From Acanthopleura granulata (Eukaryota; Mollusca; Polyplacophora; Chitonida; Chitonidae), in NCBI GenBank assembly GCA_016165875.1, contig JABBOT010000004.1, positions 10,268,889-10,332,888 on the forward strand: 64,000 nucleotides of DNA, in the 5' to 3' direction. Shown in pieces: positions 38,801 through 53,100 of this stretch (within the stretch, counting starts at the first letter, position 1; the number at the start of each line of letters is the position of its first letter). Position numbers and translations under genes: made by a program. The notes beneath the pieces are model-generated. The model was given only the letters and a program-made list of their open reading frames with translations. It did not search any database and had not been told where the DNA came from.

Positions 38801-41800
38801 TCAATGATAGATATCAAACCTCTCTGACTCTAACATCCAATTTTAATGAGATTGGCTTTTCTTTAAGCTGGTCCCAATCCGGAATTGATCCTTGTTGATC
38901 GTTCTTGTCTAAATGCTAATGCCTTCCCTTTGAAACGTTTACTCTGTCACATACTACTGGTGACTTCTACATGGATGTGTGTTTATGTTTGGCTCTCTTC
39001 AATAGCTCTGTGCAGTTTGTTTTTCTGATGATACAATGTTAAGAAAACGACCTTTCTTTAAATGCAGATTTTTACGAAATTTACACGCTCTAATTGGATG
39101 ACATTCCTGCTGATCTGAATGGTTCACTGTGATAAGGGCTTTACGCTGGGCATTCGAGTCCCTGTTGACGATCAATCGCTACCATGTTCTATTTTATGAG
39201 CTGTGTCACAAGACTCAAGTTCATCGTTAGTAATAGCTATTGGTTGTCATTAAGAGTGGTCTAGTCAACTTTACTATCAAATAATTTGGCGGCGTTATTG
39301 GCTATTCGTTAAAGGCAGACTACAGCAACTCTTCTGTGACGAATAGAAACGCGTGTTCGAATCCAACTCCCGATTTCTCGGTAGCGGCATTGCGTGTGTG
39401 AAAAGTTCATTAGGTTTTTCTCACACAAATACCTGGACACCAACCAAATATTAATCAAACAAATAGATCAAATGTGTGTTAATCATATAACAACCATTAG
39501 GATTGGGTATTTGGCTTATGTAAGTTTATTCAGATCGTTACTTCTGAAAACTTCAGATACTAACCATCCACAAGGAATTTCGCTTCATTATTAACAGACT
39601 TCAATTTGACAGTTTTAACCAGAAAAAAAACGAAATAAACTCTTTATAATGACAAACGTTTTAGATGAAAGAGTCAGTTCTGCGAGTCGAGAACATCCGC
39701 GGAGACTTCTCTGTCTTGATTTTTCCAGCATGTCGGAGACTGTTCGCCGGAAAGCGTGTCCCCAGAACCAGAGCTAATGTGGGAAGATCTGGAACACAAC
39801 AGGTGGTATTCATATTTCCTTTCTCTCTCACTGATTCACACGGTTTACATGCTTCGTTGCCAGACACGTGTTGGCAGATAGGCGTTGACAGACGAAGAGC
39901 TAGTCAAGGTGGGAGAATATTGGGGATATATAAATGTATATATTCGTGGTTTTGTCGGAAGTGGGTTATTAATTACGCAGGTATCTCGAAAGACCATGTA
40001 ATTCAGCGGCTAATTAGTCTGGTGTTGAGCGGATGTTATAGTATATAAATTGGTTTTTGCAGGACCTTCCTGGGGCAGCCTAACTTGTTCGCAATGGAGA
40101 CAATACCTACATGTAGTGATATATAACATAATGTATGTAAGAAGACATATGGCTTCAACCCAGTCTGCCAAATTTCTTGATCAGAAATGATCAGCAAAAA
40201 TTGTATCGATTACTTCTACCTATAGCCTCATTCCTGAGTTATATGTTGTTAACCTCGTTTACTGGATGATCGACACGGCTATTCATTGGTTAAATATGCG
40301 CATCCTTGACACGGGCTCCCCCCATTTACCCTCATTGTTCTTGTAGTCTCTTCGTCTCTGAAGGGTAGCTCTTCTGTTATTAACAGAAAACGTATGAAAA
40401 GCCTGTGTAGATAAGACAAGAGACAGTGTTATTTCTCAAGATCGTATAAATGTTACTACCGTGTAGTCGTGCTTGGAGTTTCTACCACCAGGCTATGATA
40501 CGGACTTAAACCTGAATCTCAATGACCTTTCTATTACCTGCCTCCCCTATCTTTTTATTAACCCTACCGCTGGTCCCCCGAAGCTGTAAGATATAACGCG
40601 CTTCAGCTAAGCGCTGCTGTTAAACAACATGCCCTGGGAAAATGAAGTGAACGCTTATTAGCATCTGGGATGGATAGTGATGGTTAGGTGTTCTGCCTTA
40701 ATGAAGCTATCCATTTGGTTGTTTCCACACCAATCGCATTGCAGGGCGAACATCTTTTGCTGTTCCGTCAGTCAAAGAAAATGTGAAGCATCTTCAAAAT
40801 GTATCAAGAATAGCAACAGATTGTTAGCTGATTCTACAGCAAATGTAACACTTGATGCAGTTATAAAGCGTGTCTTCTCTCCCAGTGTGATGGCGTACCG
40901 CGAGGGGAGGCGAAGAAGCTCTCTCGACCTCCCTCTCGAAGTGAATTCCGCAGACTGCTTACTACAGAAACCCGCCAGAAAGCCACTAGTCCGTCAACAC
41001 ACCATAGCGGACTTCGCTGCTCTCCGCCAGTCGTCATCTGCAAGCACCACACCTACAGATGGTAAGTGTTTCGGAATGTCGATCCAATCTGATCATAGCT
41101 GGGAGATGTTACTCACACATCCCTGTGTGCTTGGTTATTAGTTTTTCAATAAACATGCTCCATATGTGATGAACAATTTTACAGGTCTTCCTGCTGATCA
41201 AACGGCTTTCCATAACATATATTTTATAGCTCAGTGAATGCATAATAATATGACTTTGCCTTTTGCGTTGAAGTCCTCATTTACAAGTCTAACCTCAGAA
41301 GTAAACCACGGACGTTGATTTACACAAAAATATTACACAGCATTTTAACCCAAATTTCTTTTCCATTTTCAGATTCAAAGAAACCTAGGCAAACGTTTTC
41401 CTTACTGAAACTGGTAAGAATGTATTCATTACCATTATGGCGTGTGTAGTTAAAAGGCCGCATAAATTCATATCTCACCGGTGAGAACCTGTCGATGCAT
41501 CTTGAAGGCTGCCAGTTATAAACGTTTTGTCTCATTTCTCAAGTGTGGTGTTATGATCAATTTATATGTCAGTGCTACCATATCTATGATGAAAAAATCT
41601 ATCCCATTAATGGTGACATTGCTTATACCAGTGTGAGTCATTGTAAGCTGCCAGAGCAGGACACCAAGGCAACACGGAAGATGTGTCTAGTCTGAAGATG
41701 GAGGTTGTCGATGTGGACATAATGATCATCGCTGTCTACAAATCGATTGTATGAACATCTAGAGACCACAATGTTAAGCCTAAGACATCTTGTTTACACC

Positions 41801-44156
41801 CAAACCTCCTTTAGCGCAGCAATATCTTTATATAGACTGTAACTGTGGCAATGGCATTATCGGGGACAGTGGCTGACATCGTCACGCCTACGGCTTACAT
41901 AGCACACCTTATACAAACCACTCAGCGTGCTCGATATATTCATGGACTGACACACATTTATGGCATTCGAGCAGAGCTTGGCAGGAATTGTCAGATATCC
42001 TGTTCTGTCATCGGTAGTGTTTTGGTGCTTAATTGTAGACGTATTAGTCTGTGAATCCTAGGTGCATCAAATTAAGTGAACATGGTTAGCTGCAAGTGTG
42101 TTTCTTTTTCGAGTATCTGCTGTGACAAAGCAATGTCATTAAATGCTTATTAGCATTTAATTTATCAGTGGCGTCGGAACCCGGGGAGGGGACAGAGGGG
42201 GCAATCGAATCCTCTTATTTCGTATTACATTTTAACAGTTACCTTAATAATATTTTCTTTTGTAACACGTAAGTGTATGATTTTATTTCTACGACACGTT
42301 TGTACCGAAAGTAGGTGGATGAAGGATTCAGAAGATACCTAAAGTTAGCCATTGTTTTTCAATTTTAATTTTCTCACCTCAAATATTAAGAAATGATAAG
42401 CAATGGTTGTACATTTCTTCTTGAGAACAGTATTTGGGCAGTTTTCTTCAAGTCTATTGGATCAACATTTTATTTCAAGTCCCGTATCATAGCGAACAGG
42501 TCTCATCAATGTCAACATTGAAGTTACTTGAAACGTGGAGGTGAATCATCCTACCAAATTGTTGTTCAAAGAGAGATTAATTTTGATGTTCTGCATAAAT
42601 CAGGTGAATTCCGTGTGCTGAATTTTTTGAGCTATATCACATCTAAGAGATAAGTATACATGATAAAATGCTTCTTTCTGTCTGCATTTGATCCATTTTG
42701 ATTTAGTAGTTTGTTTGGGTTTCCTCAAATGAAAAGATTCAAATTTATATTCATCTGTTTCAGAATACAAAGGTTATTAAAGTTTAAAGCATATTTAACT
42801 AATAGCAAAATAAAACCAAATAGAGAGAGAGTGTCAGTTCTTGGGGATTAACGTCGTACAATGTTTCAGTCATATGACGACGAGGAGTCCTTCTCGTGTA
42901 TACATATAGTGTGTCTTCCTGTGGCAGGGCGAGTTCATGCCACCAAAGTGCTGCAGGCTGCAGGAACATTATGCCGAAGATACCAGGCATGACACCTCAC
43001 CCAGTCTCATTACACTGGCACCGGGCCGACCAGTCCTGTTTCCTTGCTCTAACCTCCCAATGCTGAGCGCCAAGCGAGGCAGCAACAAGTGTGATTTTTT
43101 AGTCTTTGGTATGACCCGACCATGGCTTGAACCTGGATCTCCCGACCTGGACGCAGACGTTCTAACCCCTAGACCGCCGAGGCGGTAAAAAAAAAAGGTG
43201 TCAAAAGTCCACGATGGTAGTGGGTGATGTCACTGTGTTCATACGTGCCAAGCACAAATCTAAAGACTCCAGGTTTAGGACTGGACTAGGTCGCACCTGA
43301 GGCCAAAAAACGAGGAAGTTGCTGCTTCCTCACTCACCGTTATGGGGAGATAATAATTACTGTTAACCCCAGTATCAGCATAATGTACTCGGTGTCCTCT
43401 CGTTGAGGCAGCACCTAACAAATAGCGGTGCAGTGTATGTACACATACAAGTGATTCTCCGTCGTCATACGACCTACGAAATATTATTGACATTAATTCC
43501 CAACCATCACAACATCCAGTAGCCTGAAAATCGTGATGATGGTTATCCATTTAAATTACCATGGCGTTTTTTCTGCATTCTATGTTCATGGCTGTGATTA
43601 AAGTACAAGAATATTTCCTCTCCCATGCACATACTTTATTTCTAATAACAGAACTTAACATAATTTAGAGATATTCTTACTTTTATTTATTGTATACCGT
43701 ACAGTCACCACTGATATGAATCAATATTTCAGAATATATATTTACTAATATAATATAATACTTGACAGTCAAAATTTTGAACAGGATATCGTAAAGGAAC
43801 CAGCTAAAAATAAGTCAACTCCAACTAGTCAAGACATTTTCAGCTCATCACTTCAGTGGCTTAATATTGATCAGAATGCGTCTCCGGGCATCTGGGTGCG
43901 CTGCTCTTCCGAGGCTTAGACGGCTCCTGGACCCTCTCCTAAAGTTGGCTGTGATAGTCCACCCCCCACCCGATCCCCCCACCAGGTCAAGACATCTTCC
44001 GACGCCTATGTTTGTCTTAACTAGATGTGGCAGCCGAATGATGGTTTACTTTTTCAGATGAAATCACGGAGTAAAGAATCTCTTTCTCAGCTGGCTGACG
44101 CTCTATCGCAGATAAATAGGTCCGAGTTCAAGGACGCCCATTTAACACGATATAAG
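32825..44156 (+). CDS. Gene A exons 1-6: Ser-rich N-terminal region
   Basis: Six small exons encode residues 1-214. Exon 1 ends SRGFSLDSISLQPLLK and exon 2 starts PVKRISLGSLSSLSDD; exon 3 is acidic (SPEPELMWEDLEH); exon 4 carries REGRRRSSLDLPL and LVRQHTIADF; exon 5 has PRQTFSLLKL; exon 6 has KSRSKESLSQLADALSQ. The recurrent Arg-x-x-Ser/Thr-hydrophobic pattern suggests basophilic-kinase or 14-3-3 sites (inference). The exon 2 donor is ambiguous: gttggt at 33455 keeps the frame into exon 3, while the stronger gtgagt at 33459 does not. Confidence 0.75.
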
Positions 44157-47100
44157 GTAATTTTTATTTGGAGTTCCAATAAATGAAATCGACGCCATTG
44201 CCACTAAAATCAATTTTGTTCACATAGCCCTGAAAATAAAACTTCACTAGTCATTGAATGCGACATCTTTAGCCGTTGAATTTGAAATTGATAGCCTGGC
44301 AAATTCACCTTATAGTTTGATGACTCTTTCCGTGATTTTCAGAATTATTTTCAGTTTTCAATTGGCTGATGATGACGTCTGCATTTTGTCAGTGATATAC
44401 TGATTAATTCCCATAATACCGTACATAGCCTGGAAATGTCGAAAATCACTTTCCATTGAAACTAATATCACCAAATTATGTATGAATTACACACGATAAT
44501 CTTTAATACTGCGTGTTGACAAGACGTAAAATTGTTAAAGTTATAAAGAACACCATCTACCCACAATCACCGCAGTGATTTCCATCTTCAAGGCGTTCTG
44601 CCTAACCCATATTTTATATGGCAATTAATTCCAGAAAACACACCTATATTAAAGATTGTCACGTCACTCCCTTTGCCCTCCTCAGCCAGTGCACGTTTGA
44701 GCTAATCGTGATCTGTTGTCATTCTTTCAGAATGCTCACTGGTCAGACTTGATAACGGACCCAGACATAAAGAAGGAGGTAACTAATCTGCCGGAACCGG
44801 AAGGAAAGCGCCGAGAGGCGGTCTGGGAGCTGTTCAAAAGCGAATGTGTTTTTCTTATCGACCACCTCATGGTTTTGAAGCATGTACGTCCAACATGTAT
44901 TTTTGCTCTAGAAATGTTCCGTCGTATTAATTTGTTTCCACTAGACATTCATTCACTATTAAAATGACTAGAAATGTACGACACGAAGGATGTTGAATAA
45001 TTATAAATGTTTCTCTTTTGTCTTTAGATTTTATAGCAATATTACTACATACATATTTTCATTTCCAGTATAATCATGTAACATTTATGACACAACTTAG
45101 ATCTGCAGGTTAACTGATGTACATCCTGAAAACTGGATCGCCCGAGTTAGTTTGTGTCGTTATAACCCAACCCTACTCGAGGCACTCTTCCGTGGTTTCA
45201 CTTCCTTTTTGTTTTCTGGTCAACTTAGTGTTTCTTGGAACCTCTGAAGAAGCTTCAAGTGGAAGGATTCTTGATGTATGCGGAGCCAGCAGAACTGTTT
45301 TCTAACCTGGATGAGTTATGTTATGTACGTTTCACATTCGAGCTAATTAAATATGTTATGAATCAATCCAGTTGGCCTTTAATGAATCCAAGGAGAAATA
45401 CTTTATTGTCTGAATATAACCATGCGGCAAAATGACAATACTGTGTATAAAAGTAAAAATTGGCACACCGGATTCTTATTCGTGCCTCTTGATGGCATAA
45501 CACTCGAACTGGCTTAAGCTAATATTAAGCTGGAAAATGTGCAAACTATGCCAGCTGTTTTCACAATTGTAATAATGACTTATGCAACTTTACTTGACCA
45601 GGTCAGCTACACATTCTGTAAGGATTTTATCTCAGTTATACTGAAAGACATGAGCTACCGCCCGACAGAATTTGGAAGGACGAAGATACTTATCAAAACT
45701 TTCCATCGTGTAAGCTTTACATATATATCTCTTTGTAATGACACATTGTGTAGTTTTGTTCCATCAAGTGTCTGTTCTCACCCATCGCTTATCTTTAAAT
45801 CTGACGATAACACATCATTTTGCCTTATGCTGGTATTGACCACTAATATATTGCACTTAAGGTCATTGCATTTTTACCTATGCTGTTAATCCGTTGCCAA
45901 GCCCTGTGTAAGTTGCTACAATTTACGCATTTACATGACGAGTGACAATAAAAATCTTTCTCATAATTTAGCGCATACTTGTGTGTGCAAGTAAAGTCTT
46001 CAATACAGTACTTATAAGTGCAATAAGTGCCACATCTAAAAATTTTGAGGCGCCTCCGTATCTCAGTCGTAAAAGTACTGGCGCAGCACAATGACTCTTG
46101 TACTCAACATTACGTAGGTCGTAAGTGCCAAGGCGGTGCTGGCCTTCATGAGACGTCATGCTGACTTGGTTTGCATAAGGTTATGACCCATTTGAGAAAC
46201 ACCCAACACGCGCCTGAGTTCAAGTCCAGCTCTTACTGGTTTCCTTTCTGGTCGTACGTGGGAAGGCTGCGATTAACCCGCGAATAGTCACAGGTTCCCC
46301 GGGGCTCTGTTTGGTTTTCTCCTAACATAAAGATGGCCATAAAACACCATTAAATAAATTACAGACGTCGCAAAAGATATTTTTTGTTGGTTGTAATACT
46401 TCTTACTACCTTAGTTTTCAGTTCTATCACGTGACGCCGGTGTGTTTCATTCCTATTGCTTGAATTATGTCAACGCGCTGGGGTACTTAGAAAGGTTGTT
46501 AAAGAACGATGACTTCGCTGATTTTATTAAGGTACATATGAAGCATCCAGCAAATGACATATATACTTTTATTATTATGAATGTACACAATCTCCATGAG
46601 CGTTCATGCTGGTAAAAAAAACCCACTAAAATATATTTTAACCTTAACATTAAAAACAGCTTATCCTAACATGCTTCTATAATGACATTCTGACAAATAC
46701 AAACCACTATTAATCTATCGTCAAATCAAAGTGTTTATTCTTCATGTAATTTCTAGTGGTGCGAACAAGATGCAAGGTGCAAAAGACTTCAAATAACGGA
46801 CCTGTTGGTGGCCCCTGTTCAACGCTGTACGAAGTTGCCGTTGATACTTTCCAATATTCGGAACTTTACCAAAGACATGGAGGAAAAGCGGCAAATGTCA
46901 GAATCCATCCAGACTGTGGAGAAGTCTCTACGTAAGATGATATTTTTTGTATTAAGTTATTTAAGGCTACCCAGTATCCTTAGCCAACTACAGAATTAAC
47001 TTACATGAAATATGGCCTACTTTGATCTTTTTTGTGTGGAGAATTTTGTTGTAAATTTTCTTACATGTACATGTAGTCGTATTTTCGTTTATTCAAACAC

Positions 47101-50100
47101 AAGTAATCGGTACGTGTTTCAATATTTAATACTCCACACAATTTCTCCTTCTACAAATAAAAAGAAGTCAGGGAATAACAAAATAAGTAAGGGAAATTAC
47201 ACAACTATTTTGAAGATACCAATCGTAGATAAACCAAAGTGTACCCGTATTTAAGTTAAGGCCAAACGAAGTGAGAGAAACTAAAGAAGGAATAACAAAT
47301 CTGACAAAACTGTAACTTTAAGAGCTTTCATCATGTCAACTTTTGCATTACAGTAATGTCATGTTATAGGATAAAACAATCGCAGATTCTTCTTCTGAGT
47401 TAATTACCCCGCCAAGTAGGCTATGTTTTACCGGCTTTTATTTGTTTGATTGTCTGCCAGCAACTTTAACCGGGGAGAGCTATGGAAGAATTTAGATGAA
47501 ATATTGTGAAGAGTTGGCAGGGCCTTGGGCACATCCATGATCCATTAATTATTGATGACCCTGACCAAGATCAGGAATTTGCTAAACGATTTATCATCCA
47601 ACGTGATATACACCCTATATACAGAGCATTGTGCATTTGTCTGTAATGTGGAATTTGTACTTTTGGGTGTGTCAGAGGACAGCTCTTCCAGTTTTAAACA
47701 TAAACTTAACAGCAGGCTTGAGTTGATGAAGTAATGCAGATAACATAAAGTCTTATTCAGTTATCGGAAGCTAGATTCAAGTAACCCATCCAGACTGCCA
47801 ACGCTTTCCGTGCTAATTTTATTTATTGTTAATACAATATTAAATTAGCACACTTGTTCCATTGTCATAGATTGTCTGGTTTTGTATTTTCTTCAGGAAA
47901 TCTAGAAGATAAATTAAAGTGGGTGAGAAATCTAGAGAGGGTCCAGGAAATACAGCAGAATTTGGTCTGGCCTAACGTTACAGAACTGGACCCACGGGGT
48001 TATATCCCAGAGGTATGAATGGTAGGACACCTAGAAACCACTGTCTATGAACATGAAAACGTGCCCACCATGTCAAAATCAAAGTGTCTCACACGCATTA
48101 GCTGATAGTCGAATGCGTCTTAATATGCACAGAACCGTGGCTTGGCATAACCATTGCCTCTGTCAATCCTTAGCTCCTGAATTAAAGACCCTCAACCGTC
48201 AAGGCACCGGGTTAATTACCGGTATTAAAACACTACCTGCAACAAAAGCAGCTCTAGCTTTCCGGTTGGATTTGCCCAGTTATTTGCATGTGTTCTCAGG
48301 CGGGTTGCCATTCTTTTGATCTGTGTATAATTGCTGTCTAATCAACGCGTCGTATCATCACGTCTGCATGGAATACACACTGACTATCCAATCCCGCTCA
48401 GTGAAGCAGGAGAAGTGGAGAATGAATCCGAGGCCAGCCTAGAATGGTGTCCCGAGGCTAGCTCCGCTCCGATTTGCTGAGATTTAATTACTCTAAGTAA
48501 CCTTTTGTCCCGAGTGCTTTGGCAGTGTACTTTACTCACAAGATTGTATTCTTGTGGTGGAACAACTACAACAGACAATGCTTGATTAAACGCATTGGTT
48601 TTAAGGGTACAAGTCGCAATCGTAATGAAAATTGAATAAGAAATATTGATAGAAGTAATTAGACAAGTTGTATAAAACAGAACATTTACTGTTTCACATT
48701 GTCCTGTTTAGCTGATCTATTGTATCTCATTCTTTTCTTGGTATGGCTCAGAGTCAGAGATGTTAACGCATATGACCTTTAATGCCCCCATAAATTACTC
48801 GACTACGGAATAGAGACCGATGGTTATGAATAAACAAACATCCAGTGATAGTTAATAAAACACAAATGTGTTCTCGTAAAAATACTAAGCAAAAGGCTTG
48901 TAACTAGCTCTTGACTGACATCTTCTTTCAAAAGTTTTTCCGTAATTGCCTTTGCTATTTTCTTTTAATATAATGTATTGTCTTGAATTATGAAAGCTAC
49001 ATATCTGAGTTGATTGGTGTGTCGAAATTTTACTGCAGGTGCACTCGTTATTTGTCTTTGATTTGACAGCGGATTTCGTTAATGGCTAGTTGTCAGGTAG
49101 CTCTTGACAAGTTGTAAGGCAACCGAATAATCCCGTGCAGTTATTATTTCTGTTAACATTTAATGGCACAAAAAGCACTAATCTGACGTCCTATGTTCGT
49201 GTGATTTTGCGCATTCAATTCTAATACTTCCTAAAATAAGGTACAAGAATGTCTTGCCTCACGTATGTAGTTATCTCCCCTGTTCATCGACTGTGCCAGA
49301 GCCTTTGATCGTACATTGCTACATTCTTTGGTCCGTCCTCACACAACATTAAATTGTTTCTTCGGGACAGTGTACGTCCTTCCAATTACTATCTCATATT
49401 TTTATGACTTACAGCCTTTAATACCTTGGACGTACAAGTGAATACAATGTAAATTAACGCTTCAGTCAACGGTATTTCCAGGTCAAAGCTTTCACCGTGT
49501 TATCATTTCTGGCAGTATGGTGTATTGTGAGTATTGTGAGTTTATGCCGTGACAAGAATGAAGCAGAATAAACTGGACTTGAAATCTTGACAGCTGGATA
49601 TTGAAAACCCAATGAAAAGAAAAAATACTTGTTTTGAGATACCCAAACTTGGGTGTTGTACTTTGGACAGAATGTACCTTTGCCAATATGTGTTCGTTTA
49701 CATGTGTACATCGGCTCCATTGCAATAGAGGTGTTAAGATAAGTTATTAGAAGAGGGCAAAATTTCATTTCTGTTGAGGATAAGAGAAAAGTTGAGCGAA
49801 AGTTAATATTATTCTAAATCTTCAGAAAGAAAACTGTAGATGGCATCTCAAATCTCTTTTGACGATCAATGTGTAGGGTAGATCACGTGCTATCTAGTAG
49901 AGGTCAAATCATTCTAACTTTAATAGTTTTCATTACACAAAATGAATGCAATCTCTTCAGAATGGCGGTTGTATGGAAATTATCTGAAAACGACACATTT
50001 CGCAGACATAGGAATGTGGCATAACAAGTTACATATAATGTTATTATTTGTGTGTAAGTTTTCCCAAAAATCAGTTTCGGTAATATGCATTGTTTCTTCC

Positions 50101-53100
50101 CGCTTCCGGGAAAATGTTGAAACTTCCAGTAAATAGTACTGCCATTGTTAATATGATCAGATAACGTGATATTTGCGTTATCGTGAGATAAAAGAAGCTC
50201 GAAAATATGACAAAGAGGGAAAATAAGTTACGTGATCTAATTAAAATGGCCACAGTGGCCTAACTTACATACAGAAATCAGAACTTTAACAATTTGATTA
50301 CTCATATGGCAGCACCATTTGAAATTTCAGCTCGTTCGGTTCAGTAGTTTTGAACAATATTCTTTGTGATTTTGTATAATATGGATGCAAAATCCCTTGA
50401 CCAGTCAAACGGCGCGAAGTTTACACCCATGCTAATTATTGGTGCTACCAAGTTTGGCGTTTTTTGCCTGTAGCAGTTTTGCAGACATAGGAAATACTAA
50501 AATGCAAATAATTATAGTAATAAATAGTTTCTCGCAAACTTTAACTGATATCTAACTTAAAATTACTCTGCATGTATTGCGTGATTCAGATATATACAGT
50601 AATATTTCTGTAAAACGTCGCTTTTCTCTAGTTTCTACGACCTCTAGTGTCTAAACAGCCATGTGAGCGTCTTTTGGCGAGCCCTAAAAGAAGACTCCTA
50701 TATGAAGGTCCTGTGACTCTGCTTGGTAAGTCATTGCTGTGGAGAAACACTAACTTTGCTTGGATCTTTAATGTTGTTTGTTAAATGTGCTCACATCACA
50801 GCATTTTTGAATAATTTTCTACCGCTGACGTTTAATATTTTACACTTTACATCACTGCATTTTTTGTACCCAATTCTGCCTAGGCCATGGTGCCAATGGC
50901 GGTGTAAGCAACTTCTATTTATGGATTTACACTAAGAGTTAGAATAAAACCTTAAGTGAGGTAAATTAACAAGAGAATGGACTTCCCTGGTTTGCTCGTT
51001 ACCATAATGTCGTCGCTGCTCTTGCTTTACTCCCTGTGCCACATTCTTTTATATCTACATGGGAAATGTAGGATTACAACAGCAAGCATTTGGACAGTTA
51101 GAAAAAAAAAATCATTGACATGTCCAGTTTCGTATTAAAGTACAAGTCGAAACTGGACGAAAAGTGGTATACCTTCTTCGAGTGGCATTTAGAAGTTGGT
51201 TAAGAGGTATGCAAAAAGCCCTTCAAGGGTATACAATTGGGTTTACTAGCACAACATTTCGTCAGAATAATGAAACAATGCAAAATGATACTTATACAAC
51301 CCTATGTCTATGTGCCACAGCTGACTTAGGCAGACCGTTTCATTTCAGAGACGACAAAGACGGCGGATATGTACCTTTTCCTCTTTGATGATATTCTACT
51401 CTTGGCACGTATAAAAAGACCTCTAAGGAAGGTAGGACAAGCATTTATTTATTTATTTGATAGGGAGCCAAGGGAAACCCACGACCAAGCGCTGTTTACT
51501 AGCAGATCTTTCCACATCCGACCAGTGAGGAAGCCAGCATGTGCTGGACGAGCTCCCAGCGACTGCGTTGGTGAGAGGATTCTGGGTCATTGTGCTGCGC
51601 AAGCATGCGAACTCTCGGCCCGTGGCAGCAAGTGAAATTGACACATGAAATCTTGTATTCAGCGGCAAAATGTTTTACTCCATTTCAGAATGTCCTTGAA
51701 TTTTAACCCCTGAACAGAATGTTCAAGATCCAAACTGCACCTCTGAAATAGTCATGTATGAAGTAAAGTGGCAATAACCAGTACTGACCCAAGGGAGATA
51801 ATTCGAGACCACTAGATACTGAATGTGTTTTTATGTGACTGATATTTTCTGATGTGCTTTCATAGGACATGTATACATGAAAATGAAAGTTAGATGGAAT
51901 TGTTTATCTGTTTGTTAGAAACAGACCTCGACCGAATCATCGACCAAAAGTACCTGTACAGTTAATGATGGAGCCAAGTATACTGTTTACCGCCAGCCTA
52001 TCCCCTTGGATCGTTTTACAGTCTACGACGTTTCTACAAACGAGACCTCAGGTGCGTCAAATGACTCACTTACATTAGTATATCAGGTGTTGACTATCGT
52101 TAATTTTTAGTCAGAATATGACAATACTAAAATTTAAATATGGAGGCTTAACACGAAAGACAAGTTTCTATTGTTAGAGTGAAGTATCGGAATTGTGAGG
52201 CTTTGTGAGCTGCCTGATTAATCAGAAGATCTCAAACCAGAATGGTAACGCTTTAAATCTGAAATTGTACATTCATAAATGTGTGGGCTTTGAGATTGGA
52301 TTCTTGGCTGTACTTCTGAATTTATGTACATTTTATGTGTTAAATGTATTTTCTCCGTTCTGAGTGTGTTCTCTTTCAATACCCTTGCTATCATAGGTGT
52401 AAATTCCACATCTATAGCCACTGAATGTAGTTCTATACAAACGGGAGATTCTTCCGCCCTTTGACTTCTGCATATCCTGTATGCAATCTAATATTAGCAC
52501 TAATTACTTCATTTTGACTACACAAAGCTTTGCAGGCGAAGCAAACTTTAGGCTGCCTATATATCTACAGACGTTATCATAAGTCATACAGATATGTTTC
52601 CAGACAGCCTAGGTGGTCTAGTGGTTAGAGAGTCCGCATCGAGGTCGGGAGATCCAGGTTTAAGCCCGGGGTAGGGTTAGGACATTAAAAAATGTTACTT
52701 CCTCGCTTGGCGCTCATCATTGAGAGGTTAGAGCAAGGAAACGGCACCGGTGTCAATATAATGTAACTGGATAGGGTGTCCTATCTTTTGTCTTCGGCCT
52801 GATCTTCCAGTGGCGGCAGCACTGGAACTTTCAATGTTTAATGGAGCATGGACTCGCCCTGCCACAAGAAACACTATCTGTACACACCAGAAGGACTCCT
52901 CGTCGTAATATGACTGAAACATTGTTAAGTACGACGTTAAACCCCAAGCACTCACTCACTCACTATGTGTTTCCTTTTCAGGTAATTCGATCAAGCACGC
53001 TTTTGTAATCATTCACATAAGCCGAGTACAGCAGATTATCGGCGTGTACACGCTGCAAACAACCACTGATTTAGCTAAGGTAGGTTCTGCTGAATCGTAC

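Noticed and set aside
42937..43188. 83-codon plus-strand frame
   Set aside because: Lies wholly within the minus-strand SINE at 42.8-43.2 kb; equivalent frames appear in other copies.
46422..46424. Acceptor at the second AG ('ttttcag') for gene A exon 10
   Set aside because: It gives a frame that meets a stop within 15 codons; the AG at 46413-46414 restores phase 0 and the conserved YCLNY segment.
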